Source of the DNA: Geodermatophilus amargosae
GTDB lineage: Bacteria > Actinomycetota > Actinomycetes > Mycobacteriales > Geodermatophilaceae
Direction: 5' to 3'
DNA length: 64,000 nucleotides
NCBI RefSeq assembly: GCF_900116515.1
Contig: NZ_FPBA01000018.1
Span: 1 to 64,000, forward strand
Shown here: positions 43,296 to 52,790 of the stretch, piece by piece
How the letters are laid out: each line of letters begins with the position of its first letter
How positions within the stretch are numbered: the stretch's first letter is position 1
The notes under the pieces: model-generated
What the model saw: only the letters and a program-made list of their open reading frames with translations
What the model was told of the DNA's origin: nothing
Databases searched by the model: none
Position numbers and translations under genes: made by a program

Positions 43296-43625
43296 TCAGC
43301 GGGCGCAGGTGATGCAGGTGCGGGCGCTGGGGCGGGCGGCGAGGCGCTCGGGGGCGATCGGCCCGCCGCAGGACTCGCAGCGGCCGTAGGTGCCGGCCTC
43401 CACGGCGGTGACCGCGGCGTCGACGTCGGCCAGGCGACGGCGCGCGGCGGCCAGCAGCGCCGCCACCTGCTGGCGCTCGAAGGCGATCGTCGCGCCCTCC
43501 GGGTCGTGCTCGTCGTCGGCGTTCGACGCCCGCGACGCGGCGACGATGGCGTCGAACTCGCGGGTCAGCGCCTCGATCTGCGCCAGGGCGGCCGCCCGCT
43601 CCGCCCCGAGCGGGTCAGCGGACAC
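43296..43625 (-). CDS. TraR/DksA-family zinc-finger protein
   Basis: 109 residues. An N-terminal coiled-coil-like helix pair has RAAALAQIEALTREFDAI and FERQQVAALLAAARRRLADV. A C-terminal four-cysteine finger has YGRCESCGGPIAPERLAARP followed by CITC. Actinobacterial members may bind RNA polymerase in its secondary channel, but the acidic DksA tip residues are not clear. GTG overlaps the stop of the upstream methyltransferase by 11 bp. Confidence 0.87.
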   Translation of the reverse strand: MSADPLGAERAAALAQIEALTREFDAIVAASRASNADDEHDPEGATIAFERQQVAALLAAARRRLADVDAAVTAVEAGTYGRCESCGGPIAPERLAARPSARTCITCAR

Positions 43626-44235
43626 GGCGCAGCAGGCGCAGCGAGCCGGTGCCGGGCAGCTCGGTGAAGTCCCCGGAGTCCAGCACCCGCCGGTAGACGC
43701 CGAACGGCGCCTGGCCGCCGTCGGCGGGGTCGGGGAAGACGTCGTGGATGGCCAGCGTGCCGTCGACGGCGAGCTTGGCCACCCAGGCGTCCTGGTCGCG
43801 GCGCGCGGACTCCTCGGTGTGGCTGCCGTCGAGGAACAGCAGCGCCAGCGGCGTCGACCACAGCGGAGCGAGCACCTCCGACCGCGTGACGACGGCGACG
43901 ACGACGTCCTCGGCCCCGGCGTCGGCGATGGTGCGGCGGAACCGCGGCAGGGTGTCCAGGAGCCCGACGGCGGGGTCGACCAGCGACGGGTCGTGGTACT
44001 CCCAGCCCGGCTGGTGCTCCTCGGAGCCGCGGTGGTGGTCGACGGTGACCACCCGCCGGCCGGTCTCCCGCGCCGCGGCGGCGAGGTAGAGCGCCGACTT
44101 GCCCATCCAGGAGCCGATCTCCAGCAGCGGGCCGGGCACGGCGACCGCGCGGGCGGCCTCGTACAGGGCGCGGCCCTCGTCGTCGGGCATGAAGCCGGGC
44201 GCGGACCGGGCGGCGGCCAGCAGGTCGGAGCTCAC
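43615..44235 (-). CDS. class I SAM methyltransferase (Methyltransf_24 type)
   Basis: 206 residues. Motif I is GPLLEIGSWMGKSALYLAAA, followed by VVTVDHHRGSEEHQPGWEYH, LLFLDGSHTEESARRD (metal or substrate Asp) and the family-typical DGTLAIHDVFPDPADGG. Small-molecule or glycan O-methylation is typical of the family. GTG 44233-44235 overlaps the YibE/F stop by 4 nt, so the minus-strand operon runs YibE/F, methyltransferase, DksA-like. Confidence 0.86.
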   Translation of the reverse strand: MSSDLLAAARSAPGFMPDDEGRALYEAARAVAVPGPLLEIGSWMGKSALYLAAAARETGRRVVTVDHHRGSEEHQPGWEYHDPSLVDPAVGLLDTLPRFRRTIADAGAEDVVVAVVTRSEVLAPLWSTPLALLFLDGSHTEESARRDQDAWVAKLAVDGTLAIHDVFPDPADGGQAPFGVYRRVLDSGDFTELPGTGSLRLLRRVR

Positions 44236-45500
44236 CGGGCGAATCTCGCACGCAGGGACGACAGGCTCCGCTCGGGGGCGGCACCGGCCGCCGTCCCGGC
44301 CGCGGTGGCGAAGAACGCGCCGACTGCCGTCGTCACCGGGACCGCCAGCACCAGGGCGATCGCGCCGACCATGGTGCGGATGACCTCCTCGGCCACCACC
44401 GTGCTGGTCAGGGTGACGCCGGCCGGCCGGGTGTAGACCTCGAAGAGGAGCAGCAGCGGCAGCGCGGCCCCGGCGTAGGCGAAGACGATCGTGTACACGG
44501 TCGAGGCGATGTGGTCGCGGCCCACGGCCATCCCGCGGCGGTAGAGCTCCCTCCGACCCATCGCCGGGTCCACCTCGTGCAGCTGCCAGATCGCCGAGGC
44601 CTGGGTGATCGTGACGTCGTTCAGCACGCCGAGCCCGGCGACGACGACCCCGGCGATCACCAGGCCGGAGAAGTCCAGCGTCGGGTCGAAGGTGCCGAGC
44701 TGGACGGTCTCCTCGGTGGTCAGCCCGGTCAGCTTCGCCACCCCGACGGCCACCGAGCCGAGCGCGGTCACCAGCGTGAGGCCGAACAGGGTGCCCACGA
44801 GCGCCGTCGTCGTCCGGGCCGACAGGCCGTGCGCCAGGTAGAGGACGACGAACATGATCGCCGCCGAGCCGACCAGGCTGACCAGCGTCGGCGAGGACCC
44901 GGCGAGCAGCGCGGGCAGCACGAACTGCAGCAGGACGAAGAACGCGAAGGCCAGGCCCACCAGGGCGGCGAGCCCGCGCAGCCGGGCCACCGCCCCGACG
45001 ACGACGGCGAAGGCCACGGTGAGCACGACCATCGGCGTGGTGCGCTCGAAGTCGGAGAACTGGTAGTTCGGTCCGCCCTGGGCGCCGGGGTCGCGGGTCA
45101 GCACGATCGTGTCGCCGTCGGCCACGCCGTTGGCCACGACCTCGGCCGGCAGGTCCACCTGCTGGTAGTCCCCCGCGCCCTCGCCCTCGAGCACCTCGAC
45201 GACGGCGGTCGCGCAGGTCGCCGCGGCGGTGCCGGCGTCCCCGCACGGCAGGGTCTGCAGCGACACCACCCGGGCGTCGGCGTAGGTGGTGCCCGGCGGC
45301 AGGAACGTCGCCGCGACCTGCTCGGCGCGGGTGGGCTCGCCGCCCGGCCACAGGACGAGGAGTCCGACGACCGTGGCCAGGCCCACCGGCACCAGGAGCA
45401 GGAGCATCAGCCAGACCGCGCGGCGTCGCCGGGTCAGCGTCTCCGGGCTCGGCGGCGGCGCGTCGGGATCGGGCCCGTGGCTGTGGGAGTGGGGCGGCAC
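44232..45500 (-). CDS. YibE/F-family membrane protein
   Basis: 422 residues. The N-terminal cytosolic tail is His/Pro-rich (MPPHSHSHGPDPD); one TM helix and an extracytoplasmic domain with a Cys pair (LPCGDAGTAAATCATA) follow. The YibE/F core has about seven TM helices, including SLVGSAAIMFVVLYLAHGLS and the conserved AGLGVLNDVTITQASAIW. Transport function is inferred from the family; the substrate is unknown. GTG 45500 is the open start. Confidence 0.88.
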   Translation of the reverse strand: MPPHSHSHGPDPDAPPPSPETLTRRRRAVWLMLLLLVPVGLATVVGLLVLWPGGEPTRAEQVAATFLPPGTTYADARVVSLQTLPCGDAGTAAATCATAVVEVLEGEGAGDYQQVDLPAEVVANGVADGDTIVLTRDPGAQGGPNYQFSDFERTTPMVVLTVAFAVVVGAVARLRGLAALVGLAFAFFVLLQFVLPALLAGSSPTLVSLVGSAAIMFVVLYLAHGLSARTTTALVGTLFGLTLVTALGSVAVGVAKLTGLTTEETVQLGTFDPTLDFSGLVIAGVVVAGLGVLNDVTITQASAIWQLHEVDPAMGRRELYRRGMAVGRDHIASTVYTIVFAYAGAALPLLLLFEVYTRPAGVTLTSTVVAEEVIRTMVGAIALVLAVPVTTAVGAFFATAAGTAAGAAPERSLSSLRARFAR

Positions 45501-45549
45501 CCGGCCAGGCTAGGAGCAGCGGCTGCCCGGCCACCGCCCGACACCGCGG

Positions 45550-46014
45550 TCAGGCGCTCCGTCCGTCGGGCCCGTCGGGCCGCCGCGACTGGGCGCCGGA
45601 GGTGGGGGCGCCGCCGGCGTCGGCGGGTCCGGCGCCCTGCTCCACCACCTCGAAGCGGCGCCACAGCCCGGTGAGCTGCAGCGGCCGGGCGACGGCGGTC
45701 GGCGGGTCGACGAGGGCGACGGTCACCGCGCGCGGAGAGGTCATCCGCTGCAACTGCACCAGCACGGCCATGCCGGCGGAGTTCATGTAGGACACCCCGC
45801 CCAGGTACAGCTCCACCCGCGACAGCGTGGGCACCGACAGCATCTGGTCGGTGACGGCGCGCACCAGCGGCCGGCGCGCGGCCTCGGTCAGCTCCCCGGT
45901 GACGGTGATGGAGCTGCGGTCGCCGTCGAGCGTGGCGACCACCTCGGGCTCGCCGTCGTGGCGCTCGTCGGGTGCGGGGTCGGCCGGTCCTCCGCTTCCT
46001 CGGTGCTCGTCCAT
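45550..46014 (-). CDS. STAS-domain protein (anti-sigma-factor-antagonist-like)
   Basis: 154 residues with a STAS domain at about 25-125: SSITVTGELTEAARRPLVRA, VELYLGGVSYMNSAGMAVLV (the phosphorylatable Ser position of SpoIIAA-like proteins is in NSAG) and VALVDPPTAVARPLQLTGL. It could antagonise an RsbW-type kinase such as the MEDS/ATPase protein at 25.3 kb, which is speculation. ATG 46014 is chosen; ATG 46047 is in frame. Confidence 0.8.
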   Translation of the reverse strand: MDEHRGSGGPADPAPDERHDGEPEVVATLDGDRSSITVTGELTEAARRPLVRAVTDQMLSVPTLSRVELYLGGVSYMNSAGMAVLVQLQRMTSPRAVTVALVDPPTAVARPLQLTGLWRRFEVVEQGAGPADAGGAPTSGAQSRRPDGPDGRSA

Positions 46015-46078
46015 GTCCGGAGTCTGCCCCCGTTGCCCGCCGTCCATGCAAGGTCGGAACAACTCCGTGCGCGAGATG

Positions 46079-46107
46079 TTTACACCGGCGTGCAGCCGAG
46101 GTAATCT
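46079..46107 (+). promoter_or_regulatory. hsp20 promoter
   Basis: TTTACA at 46079-46084 and TAATCT at 46102-46107 with exactly 17 nt between them form a near-consensus sigma-70 promoter. Transcription would begin near 46114, inside the inverted repeat. Confidence 0.72.
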
Positions 46108-46123
46108 CCAGTTGCCACTGGAG
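46106..46123. promoter_or_regulatory. inverted repeat overlapping the hsp20 promoter
   Basis: CTCCAGT-TGCC-ACTGGAG, a perfect 7-bp inverted repeat over the -10 and start point. It is a likely repressor operator or an RNA hairpin at the 5' end. It does not match the CIRCE or HAIR consensus. Confidence 0.6.
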
Positions 46124-46177
46124 GTTCTTCCTCAGGCAGCGAACTGCACACCGGATCTCCCAGGAGGTTCACCAGTC

Positions 46178-46678
46178 ATGATGCTGACCGCGTACGACCC
46201 GTTCGCCGCCACGAACGCCGCCTTCCGCGCGCTGGACCAGCTCACCGGCCGCACCGGCACCGCCCGCCAGCTGTCCGGCATGCCGATGGACGCCTACCGC
46301 GTCGGCGACAAGTTCGTGGCCCACTTCGACCTGCCGGGCGTGGACCCGGGCTCGATCGACCTGTCGGTCGAGGGCACGACCCTCACCGTCAGCGCCGAGC
46401 GCTCGGTCCCGCAGCTCGAGAACGCGGAGTGGGCCGTCGCCGAGCGCCCCTACGGCGCCTACACCCGGCAGCTGGTGCTCGGCCGCAGCCTCGACACCGA
46501 CCGGCTCGAGGCGAGCTACCACGACGGCGTGCTCACCGTGAGCATCCCCGTGGCGGAGAAGGCCCGCGCCCGCAAGATCACCGTGACCCGTGCCGACGTG
46601 CCGGCCGCGGTGGAGAGCCGGACCATCGAGGGCGAGTCGGGGTCCGCCCAGGGCGGGACCAAGGCCGTCGAGAGCTGA
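46178..46678 (+). CDS. small heat-shock protein Hsp20
   Basis: An ATP-independent holdase chaperone of 166 residues. The N-terminal arm is about 40 residues. The alpha-crystallin domain (about 45-140) has DKFVAHFDLPGVDPGSIDLS, LTVSAERSV, the GAYTRQLVLGRSLD strand and the ASYHDGVLTVSIPVAEKA motif, followed by a flexible C-terminus that lacks a clear I-x-I pair. ATG follows a perfect AGGAGG 9 nt upstream. It has its own strong promoter with an operator-like repeat, and a hairpin separates it from the MerR gene. Confidence 0.93.
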   Translation: MMLTAYDPFAATNAAFRALDQLTGRTGTARQLSGMPMDAYRVGDKFVAHFDLPGVDPGSIDLSVEGTTLTVSAERSVPQLENAEWAVAERPYGAYTRQLVLGRSLDTDRLEASYHDGVLTVSIPVAEKARARKITVTRADVPAAVESRTIEGESGSAQGGTKAVES

Positions 46679-46702
46679 TCAGCCAGCTGATCGGCGACCG
46701 CG

Positions 46703-46735
46703 CGCGGGGCCGGGCCGGTGCGGCCCGGCCCCGCG
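46703..46735 (+). terminator. hairpin between hsp20 and the MerR gene
   Basis: A perfect 14-bp GC stem (46703-46716 with 46722-46735) and a 5-nt loop, 24 bases after the hsp20 stop. It could terminate or attenuate transcription into the MerR gene. Confidence 0.75.
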
Positions 46736-46772
46736 CCGTGTCCGCATCACGTGCCGGCGAGGAGGAGGTCCC

Positions 46773-47156
46773 GTGACGACCGACGGCGCTCCCGAGCCGG
46801 CCGACGCCGTGCGGCGACTGGACGACCCGGACTTCCCCGCGCTGACCATGAGCCAGGCCGCCGCGCTGCTCGGCGTCCAGGCCGCCTTCCTGCGCAGCCT
46901 CGACGGCTCCGGCGTCCTCCAGCCGCACCGCTCCCCCGGCGGCCACCGCCGCTACTCGCGCCACCAGCTGGTGCTCGCCGCGCGGCTGCGCGGCCTGCTC
47001 GACGAGGGGCACACGCTCGCCTCCGCCGAGGTCATCCTCGGGCTGCAGGACGAGCTCGCCGACGCCCGCGCCGACACGGCGCGGCTGCGCGACACCGTCG
47101 ACCGGCTCCGGGGCGGGCAGGACGACGAGCCCGTGCGTGACACCCCTGGGGGGTAG
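46773..47156 (+). CDS. MerR-family transcriptional regulator
   Basis: 127 residues. An N-terminal MerR winged helix has TMSQAAALLGVQAAFLRSLD and the wing HRSPGGHRRYSRHQLVLAAR. A C-terminal coiled coil follows with QDELADARADTARLRDTVDR. There is no cysteine cluster for metal sensing, so it is more like the short HspR-type or generic MerR proteins; it may control the adjacent hsp20. GTG follows GAGGAGGAGG. The last codons overlap the CsoR operator. Confidence 0.83.
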   Translation: MTTDGAPEPADAVRRLDDPDFPALTMSQAAALLGVQAAFLRSLDGSGVLQPHRSPGGHRRYSRHQLVLAARLRGLLDEGHTLASAEVILGLQDELADARADTARLRDTVDRLRGGQDDEPVRDTPGG

Positions 47157-47165
47157 GGGTACAGT
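47141..47165 (+). promoter_or_regulatory. CsoR-type operator and leaderless csoR promoter
   Basis: ACCCC-TGG-GGGGT at 47142-47154 with a further GGGGT at 47156-47160 resembles copper CsoR boxes. TACAGT at 47160-47165 is a -10, 7 nt before GTG 47173. The operator covers the last codons and TAG stop of the MerR gene and would block the promoter spacer when bound. Confidence 0.6.
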
Positions 47166-47172
47166 CGGCGGC

Positions 47173-47484
47173 GTGAGCGATCCGGAGAACGCCCCCGGCC
47201 ACGTCCACGGCTACATCCACCGCAAGGACGACCACCTCAAGCGGCTGCGCCGCATCGAGGGACAGGCCCGCGGGCTGCAGCGCATGGTCGAGGACGAGAA
47301 GTACTGCATCGACATCCTCACCCAGGTCTCGGCGATGACCTCCGCCCTGCAGTCGGTCGCCCTGAGCCTGCTCGAGGAGCACCTGGCGCACTGCGTCGCC
47401 GAGGCGGTCGCCACCGGTGGACCGGAGGCCGACGCGAAGGTCCGCGAGGCCTCCGCCGCGATCGCCCGCCTCGTCCGTTCCTGA
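47173..47484 (+). CDS. csoR: copper-sensing repressor CsoR
   Basis: A tetrameric all-helical Cu(I)-responsive repressor of 103 residues. It shows DDHLKRLRRIEGQARGLQRM, the Cys in EKYCIDIL (near residue 44) and the His-x3-Cys pair in EEHLAHCVAEAV, giving the C-H-C copper site of the family. GTG 47173 has no ribosome site and lies 7 nt from a -10, so it is leaderless. It is the first gene of the copper operon csoR-copZ-(frameshifted gene)-copA. Confidence 0.92.
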   Translation: MSDPENAPGHVHGYIHRKDDHLKRLRRIEGQARGLQRMVEDEKYCIDILTQVSAMTSALQSVALSLLEEHLAHCVAEAVATGGPEADAKVREASAAIARLVRS

Positions 47485-47512
47485 CCCCCACCCCCGTTCC
47501 GGAGGACCCGCC

Positions 47513-47722
47513 ATGAGCACCGCCACCTACACCGTCAGCGGCATGACCTGTCAGCACTGCGTCTCCGCGGTCACCGAGGAGGTCAGCGGCCTGCCCGGCG
47601 TCACCGGTGTGCAGGTCGACCTCGCCGGCGGCGGTCTGACCGTCACCAGCGACGCCCCCCTCGACGACGACGCCGTGCGCGCCGCCGTCGAGGAGGCCGG
47701 CTACGAGGTCGCCGGCCGCTGA
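47513..47722 (+). CDS. copZ: copper chaperone (HMA domain)
   Basis: A 69-residue ferredoxin-like metallochaperone that delivers Cu(I) to the P-type ATPase. The metal loop is SGMTCQHCVSAV (Cys13 and Cys16). The remaining strands GVQVDLAGGGLTVTSD and VEEAGYEVAGR complete the HMA fold. ATG follows GGAGGA. Confidence 0.92.
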   Translation: MSTATYTVSGMTCQHCVSAVTEEVSGLPGVTGVQVDLAGGGLTVTSDAPLDDDAVRAAVEEAGYEVAGR

Positions 47723-47748
47723 CGGGGCCGGTCGTCGAGGGAGTCGTC

Positions 47749-48661
47749 GTGCGCACCGTCACCCGGGTCGCCGCCACGCTCGTGGGCGCCGCCACCGTCC
47801 TCGGCGCCGGCTGGGGCGCCGGTGCGCTCGCCGGCCCGGTCGGCACACCACCCGCTGCCACCGAGGAGGACGGGGGCGAGGAGCACGCGGGCGAGGAATG
47901 GGGCGGCGAGGAACGGGGCGGCGAGGAGCACGCGTCCGACGGGGACCAGGCGGCAGCGGTCCCCGACCTCCCCGCCGGGCTCGCCGTCTCCGCCGAGGGC
48001 CACACGCTCGACCTCGCCGACGACGCGCTGCCCACCGGCGCCGCCGTCCCGCTGTCCTTCCGGGTGCTCGGGCCCGACGGCGCGCCGGTCACCGCGTACG
48101 ACACGGTGCACGAGCAGGACCTGCACCTCGTCGTCGTCCGGCGCGACCTGACCGGCTACCGGCACGTGCACCCCGTCCTCGCACCCGACGGCACCTGGAC
48201 GACGACGGTCGCGCTGGAGCCCGGCTCCTGGCGGGTGCTGGCCGACGCCACTCCCACCGACCTCGGGCACGGCCTCGTGCTCGGCGCCGACCTCGCCGTC
48301 GGCGGCGCGTGGGAGCCGGTCCCACTGCCCGCGCCGTCAGCGACCGCGGAGGTCGACGGCTACACCGTCACCCTCGACGGCGACCTGGTGGCCGGCCGGG
48401 AGTCCGAGGTCGTGCTCACCGTGACCGCGACGGCGTGCCGGTGACCGACCTGCAGCCGTACCTCGGTGCCCGCGGCCACCTGGTCGCGCTGCGCGCCGGC
48501 GACCTCGGCTACCTGCACGTCCACCCCACCGGCGACTCCGGCGCGGAGGTCCGCTTCGCCGTCCGGGTGCCCGCGGCCGGCGACCACCGGCTGTTCCTCG
48601 ACTTCCGCCACGGCGACGTCGTCCGCACCGCCGCCTTCTCCCTGACCGCCCGGAGCGCCTC

Positions 48662-48665
<4 letters not shown>
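47749..48665 (+). pseudogene. copper-module exported protein with HxH motifs, frameshifted
   Basis: The intact product would be about 305 residues: an N-terminal TM or signal segment (VAATLVGAATVLGAGWGAGA), an acidic Gly/Glu/His tract (GGEEHAGEEWGGEERGGEE), then beta-rich domains with YRHVHP and, in the second frame, YLHVHP. The first frame ends at the TGA at 48442-48444. From about 48430 the continuation [20 protein letters not shown] is in another frame. One missing C (ACCGCGAC where ACCCGCGAC is expected) explains it. It is a sequencing error or a real mutation. Such proteins commonly sit between copZ and copA, with unknown function. Confidence 0.75.
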
Positions 48666-50928
<2,263 letters not shown>

Positions 50929-50932
<4 letters not shown>

Positions 50933-51279
50933 CGCGTGCCCTCCTCGCGCGGTCGATGGCCGTGGTGGGCGTCGGCGCCGGACTCGCGCTGCTGGCCCGC
51001 CCGCGGCAGGTGGCCGCCGCGGTGTCACCGGAGTACCCGCCGAGCCGGCTGTGGGTGGCCCGGCTGCTCGGCGCGCGGCTGCTGGTGCAGCACGCGGCCG
51101 TGCTGGCCGCGCCCCGGCCGGCCGTCCTGCGCGCCGCGGCCGCCGTCGACCTCGTCCACGCGGCGAGCATGGTGCCGCTGCTGCGGTCGGCCCGGTACGG
51201 CCGCGCGGCGCGGCTCACCGGCGGCGGCGCCGCCGGCACGGCGCTCGCGGCAGTCCTCCTCGGCTCAGCAGGCCGGTAG
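50929..51279 (+). CDS. small membrane protein of the copper operon
   Basis: 116 residues with two or three hydrophobic segments ([32 protein letters not shown] and [17 protein letters not shown]) and many arginines at the boundaries. It belongs to no family I recognise. ATG overlaps the copA stop by 4 nt, so it is co-transcribed with copA; a copper-related role is a guess. Confidence 0.7.
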
Positions 51280-51288
51280 TCCCCCGGC

Positions 51289-52215
51289 TCAAACCGGGAG
51301 GAGGAGCAGGACGGTCGGGGCGAGCAGCAGCAGGCCCGCGCCGACGAGCGCGCCGGCACGGGCGGCGCCGGGCAGCGGCGCGGGCGGGTCGAGCAGCCGG
51401 ACGACCCGGGCGCCGACCGCGCTGCCGCCCACCGCCAGCGCGCCGTCGGGCACCCCGCCGCCCGCTCCCCCGGCCGCGACCACGATGGCCTGCGCGAGCG
51501 TGCGCCGCGGGTCGGGGACGGCGAGCGAGGCGACCGCGCGGTCGTCGGCGCGCATCTCCACCAGCTCGCGCACCGCGGCGTGCGCCCGGGCGGCCGCGGG
51601 CAGCACCGGCAGCGCCGCCTCCCACGCCAGGAACGGCAGCAGGTAGAGGTGGTGGTGCTCGGCCAGGTGCGCCCGCTCGTGCGCCACGACGGCGGACAGC
51701 TGACCGTCGTCGAGCTCGGCGACCATGCCCGAGGACAGCACCAGCAGCGGGCGTGCGCCGGGGATGCAGAACGCCACCGGCGCCGGGTGCTCGAGCAGCC
51801 GGGCGTCCGGGATCGCGGCCGAGGGCTGGACGACCAGCTCCAGCAGCTCCCGGTGCCGGCGGCGGGTGCGGGCGGTGCGCGCCCACGACAGCGCGAGGAC
51901 GCCGAGCAGCTCGACGGCGAGGACGGCGGCCAGCGTCAGGGTGACCCAGTGGTCGCCGCGGACCGGGTCGCGGGCCGGGTCGCCGGTGAGCACCGCCCAG
52001 CCGGCCTCCGGCAGCGAGTGGCCCCACGGCGCCAGGCCGTGCACCAGCAGTGCCCCGATGATCGACAGGCCACCGGCCAGCCCGATCGCCTGCCAGCAGA
52101 CCAGCGCGACCAGCGGGTCGCGCCGCGGCCAGCGGGCGCGACCGAGCAGCGTTGGCACCGGCCAGGCGAGCAGCGCCGCGAGGACCGCGAGCGCCGCGGC
52201 GGTCGCGGGCAGCAC
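51289..52215 (-). CDS. M56-family (BlaR1-like) membrane metallopeptidase
   Basis: 308 residues with about four TM helices and a cytosolic zinc protease domain, VVAHERAHLAEHHHLYLLPF (HExxH, near residue 180). It lacks the C-terminal penicillin-binding sensor domain of staphylococcal BlaR1, so the signal is something else. In BlaR/BlaI systems the protease cleaves or triggers cleavage of the repressor. It follows blaI by 1 base and is probably its co-transcribed partner. It resembles Rv1845c. Confidence 0.87.
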   Translation of the reverse strand: MLPATAAALAVLAALLAWPVPTLLGRARWPRRDPLVALVCWQAIGLAGGLSIIGALLVHGLAPWGHSLPEAGWAVLTGDPARDPVRGDHWVTLTLAAVLAVELLGVLALSWARTARTRRRHRELLELVVQPSAAIPDARLLEHPAPVAFCIPGARPLLVLSSGMVAELDDGQLSAVVAHERAHLAEHHHLYLLPFLAWEAALPVLPAAARAHAAVRELVEMRADDRAVASLAVPDPRRTLAQAIVVAAGGAGGGVPDGALAVGGSAVGARVVRLLDPPAPLPGAARAGALVGAGLLLLAPTVLLLLPV

Positions 52216-52216
52216 G

Positions 52217-52582
52217 TCAGCGGGTGCGGGCGTCCGGTCCGCTCTGGGCCAGCAGCTGCCGCAGGAGGCGGGCCTCCTCCGGGTCGACGCCGCCGACGAA
52301 CCGGGCCAGCACCGCCTGCCGGTCGCCGGCCTGGCCGAGGACCTCGTGCATGAGCTCGGCGGCGTGCTCGGCGCGGCTGGCGCGGGGGCGGAACCGGCGC
52401 GGCCGGGCGTCGTCGTGCTCGACGAAGCCCTTGCCCTCCAGGCGCGACAGCACGGTGTGCACGGTGGTCAGCGCGAGGTCGCGGTCGGCCAGGGCGTCGC
52501 GCAGCTCGGTCGCGGCCACCGGCCCGTCGGCCGCCCACAGGACGTCCATGACGGTGCGCTCCAGGTCACCCAGCGACGCCAC
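52217..52582 (-). CDS. BlaI/MecI/CopY-family repressor
   Basis: A dimeric winged-helix repressor of 121 residues. The DNA-binding domain is LGDLERTVMDVLWAADGPVA, ALTTVHTVLSRLEGKGFVEH and RFRPRASRAEH; the C-terminal helix for dimerisation and proteolysis is GGVDPEEARLLRQLLAQ. GTG follows GGGAGGAG. A TCTAC-N5-GTAGA palindrome lies 26 bp upstream of its start and two more precede the divergent cydA, so it probably represses itself and the bd oxidase (inference). It resembles Rv1846c. Confidence 0.9.
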   Translation of the reverse strand: MASLGDLERTVMDVLWAADGPVAATELRDALADRDLALTTVHTVLSRLEGKGFVEHDDARPRRFRPRASRAEHAAELMHEVLGQAGDRQAVLARFVGGVDPEEARLLRQLLAQSGPDARTR

Positions 52583-52607
52583 GGCTGCTCCTCCCGATCG
52601 ACGGTCC

Positions 52608-52622
52608 TCTACACAGCGTAGA
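52608..52622. promoter_or_regulatory. BlaI-type operator, site 1
   Basis: TCTAC-ACAGC-GTAGA, a perfect 5-bp inverted repeat with a 5-nt spacer, beginning 26 bases upstream of the blaI start. The arms are the same as in the two sites near cydA. Confidence 0.75.
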
Positions 52623-52707
52623 ACGCTCTCCGCCGGCGCGTCGGGCCGGGAGTCCTCCCACGTCAGGACCTCGGTCCCTGCCTGTCCGCGACCTCACACG
52701 CCGATCG

Positions 52708-52722
52708 TCTACGGGTCGTAGA
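52708..52722. promoter_or_regulatory. BlaI-type operator, site 2
   Basis: TCTAC-GGGTC-GTAGA, same arms and spacer length as site 1. It lies about 70 bp upstream of the cydA GTG and 23 bp centre-to-centre from site 3, that is, about two helical turns. Confidence 0.75.
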
Positions 52723-52727
52723 AAGAC

Positions 52728-52748
52728 CTTTCTACGAGGCGTAGAAAG
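52728..52748. promoter_or_regulatory. BlaI-type operator, site 3 (extended palindrome)
   Basis: CTTTCTAC-GAGGC-GTAGAAAG, a perfect 8-bp inverted repeat containing the TCTAC/GTAGA core, 42 bases before the cydA start. It is the most symmetrical of the three sites. Confidence 0.8.
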
Positions 52749-52790
52749 AGTGTGTCGGCCTCTCCGGCACACACAAGAGGAGCAGCGCGC

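Noticed and set aside
46063-46177. CIRCE or HAIR heat-shock operator upstream of hsp20
   Set aside because: Neither consensus is present; only the CTCCAGT/ACTGGAG repeat is.
51289-52582. Beta-lactam resistance cassette (blaR1-blaI)
   Set aside because: The M56 protein lacks the penicillin-binding sensor, and no beta-lactamase lies in the window.
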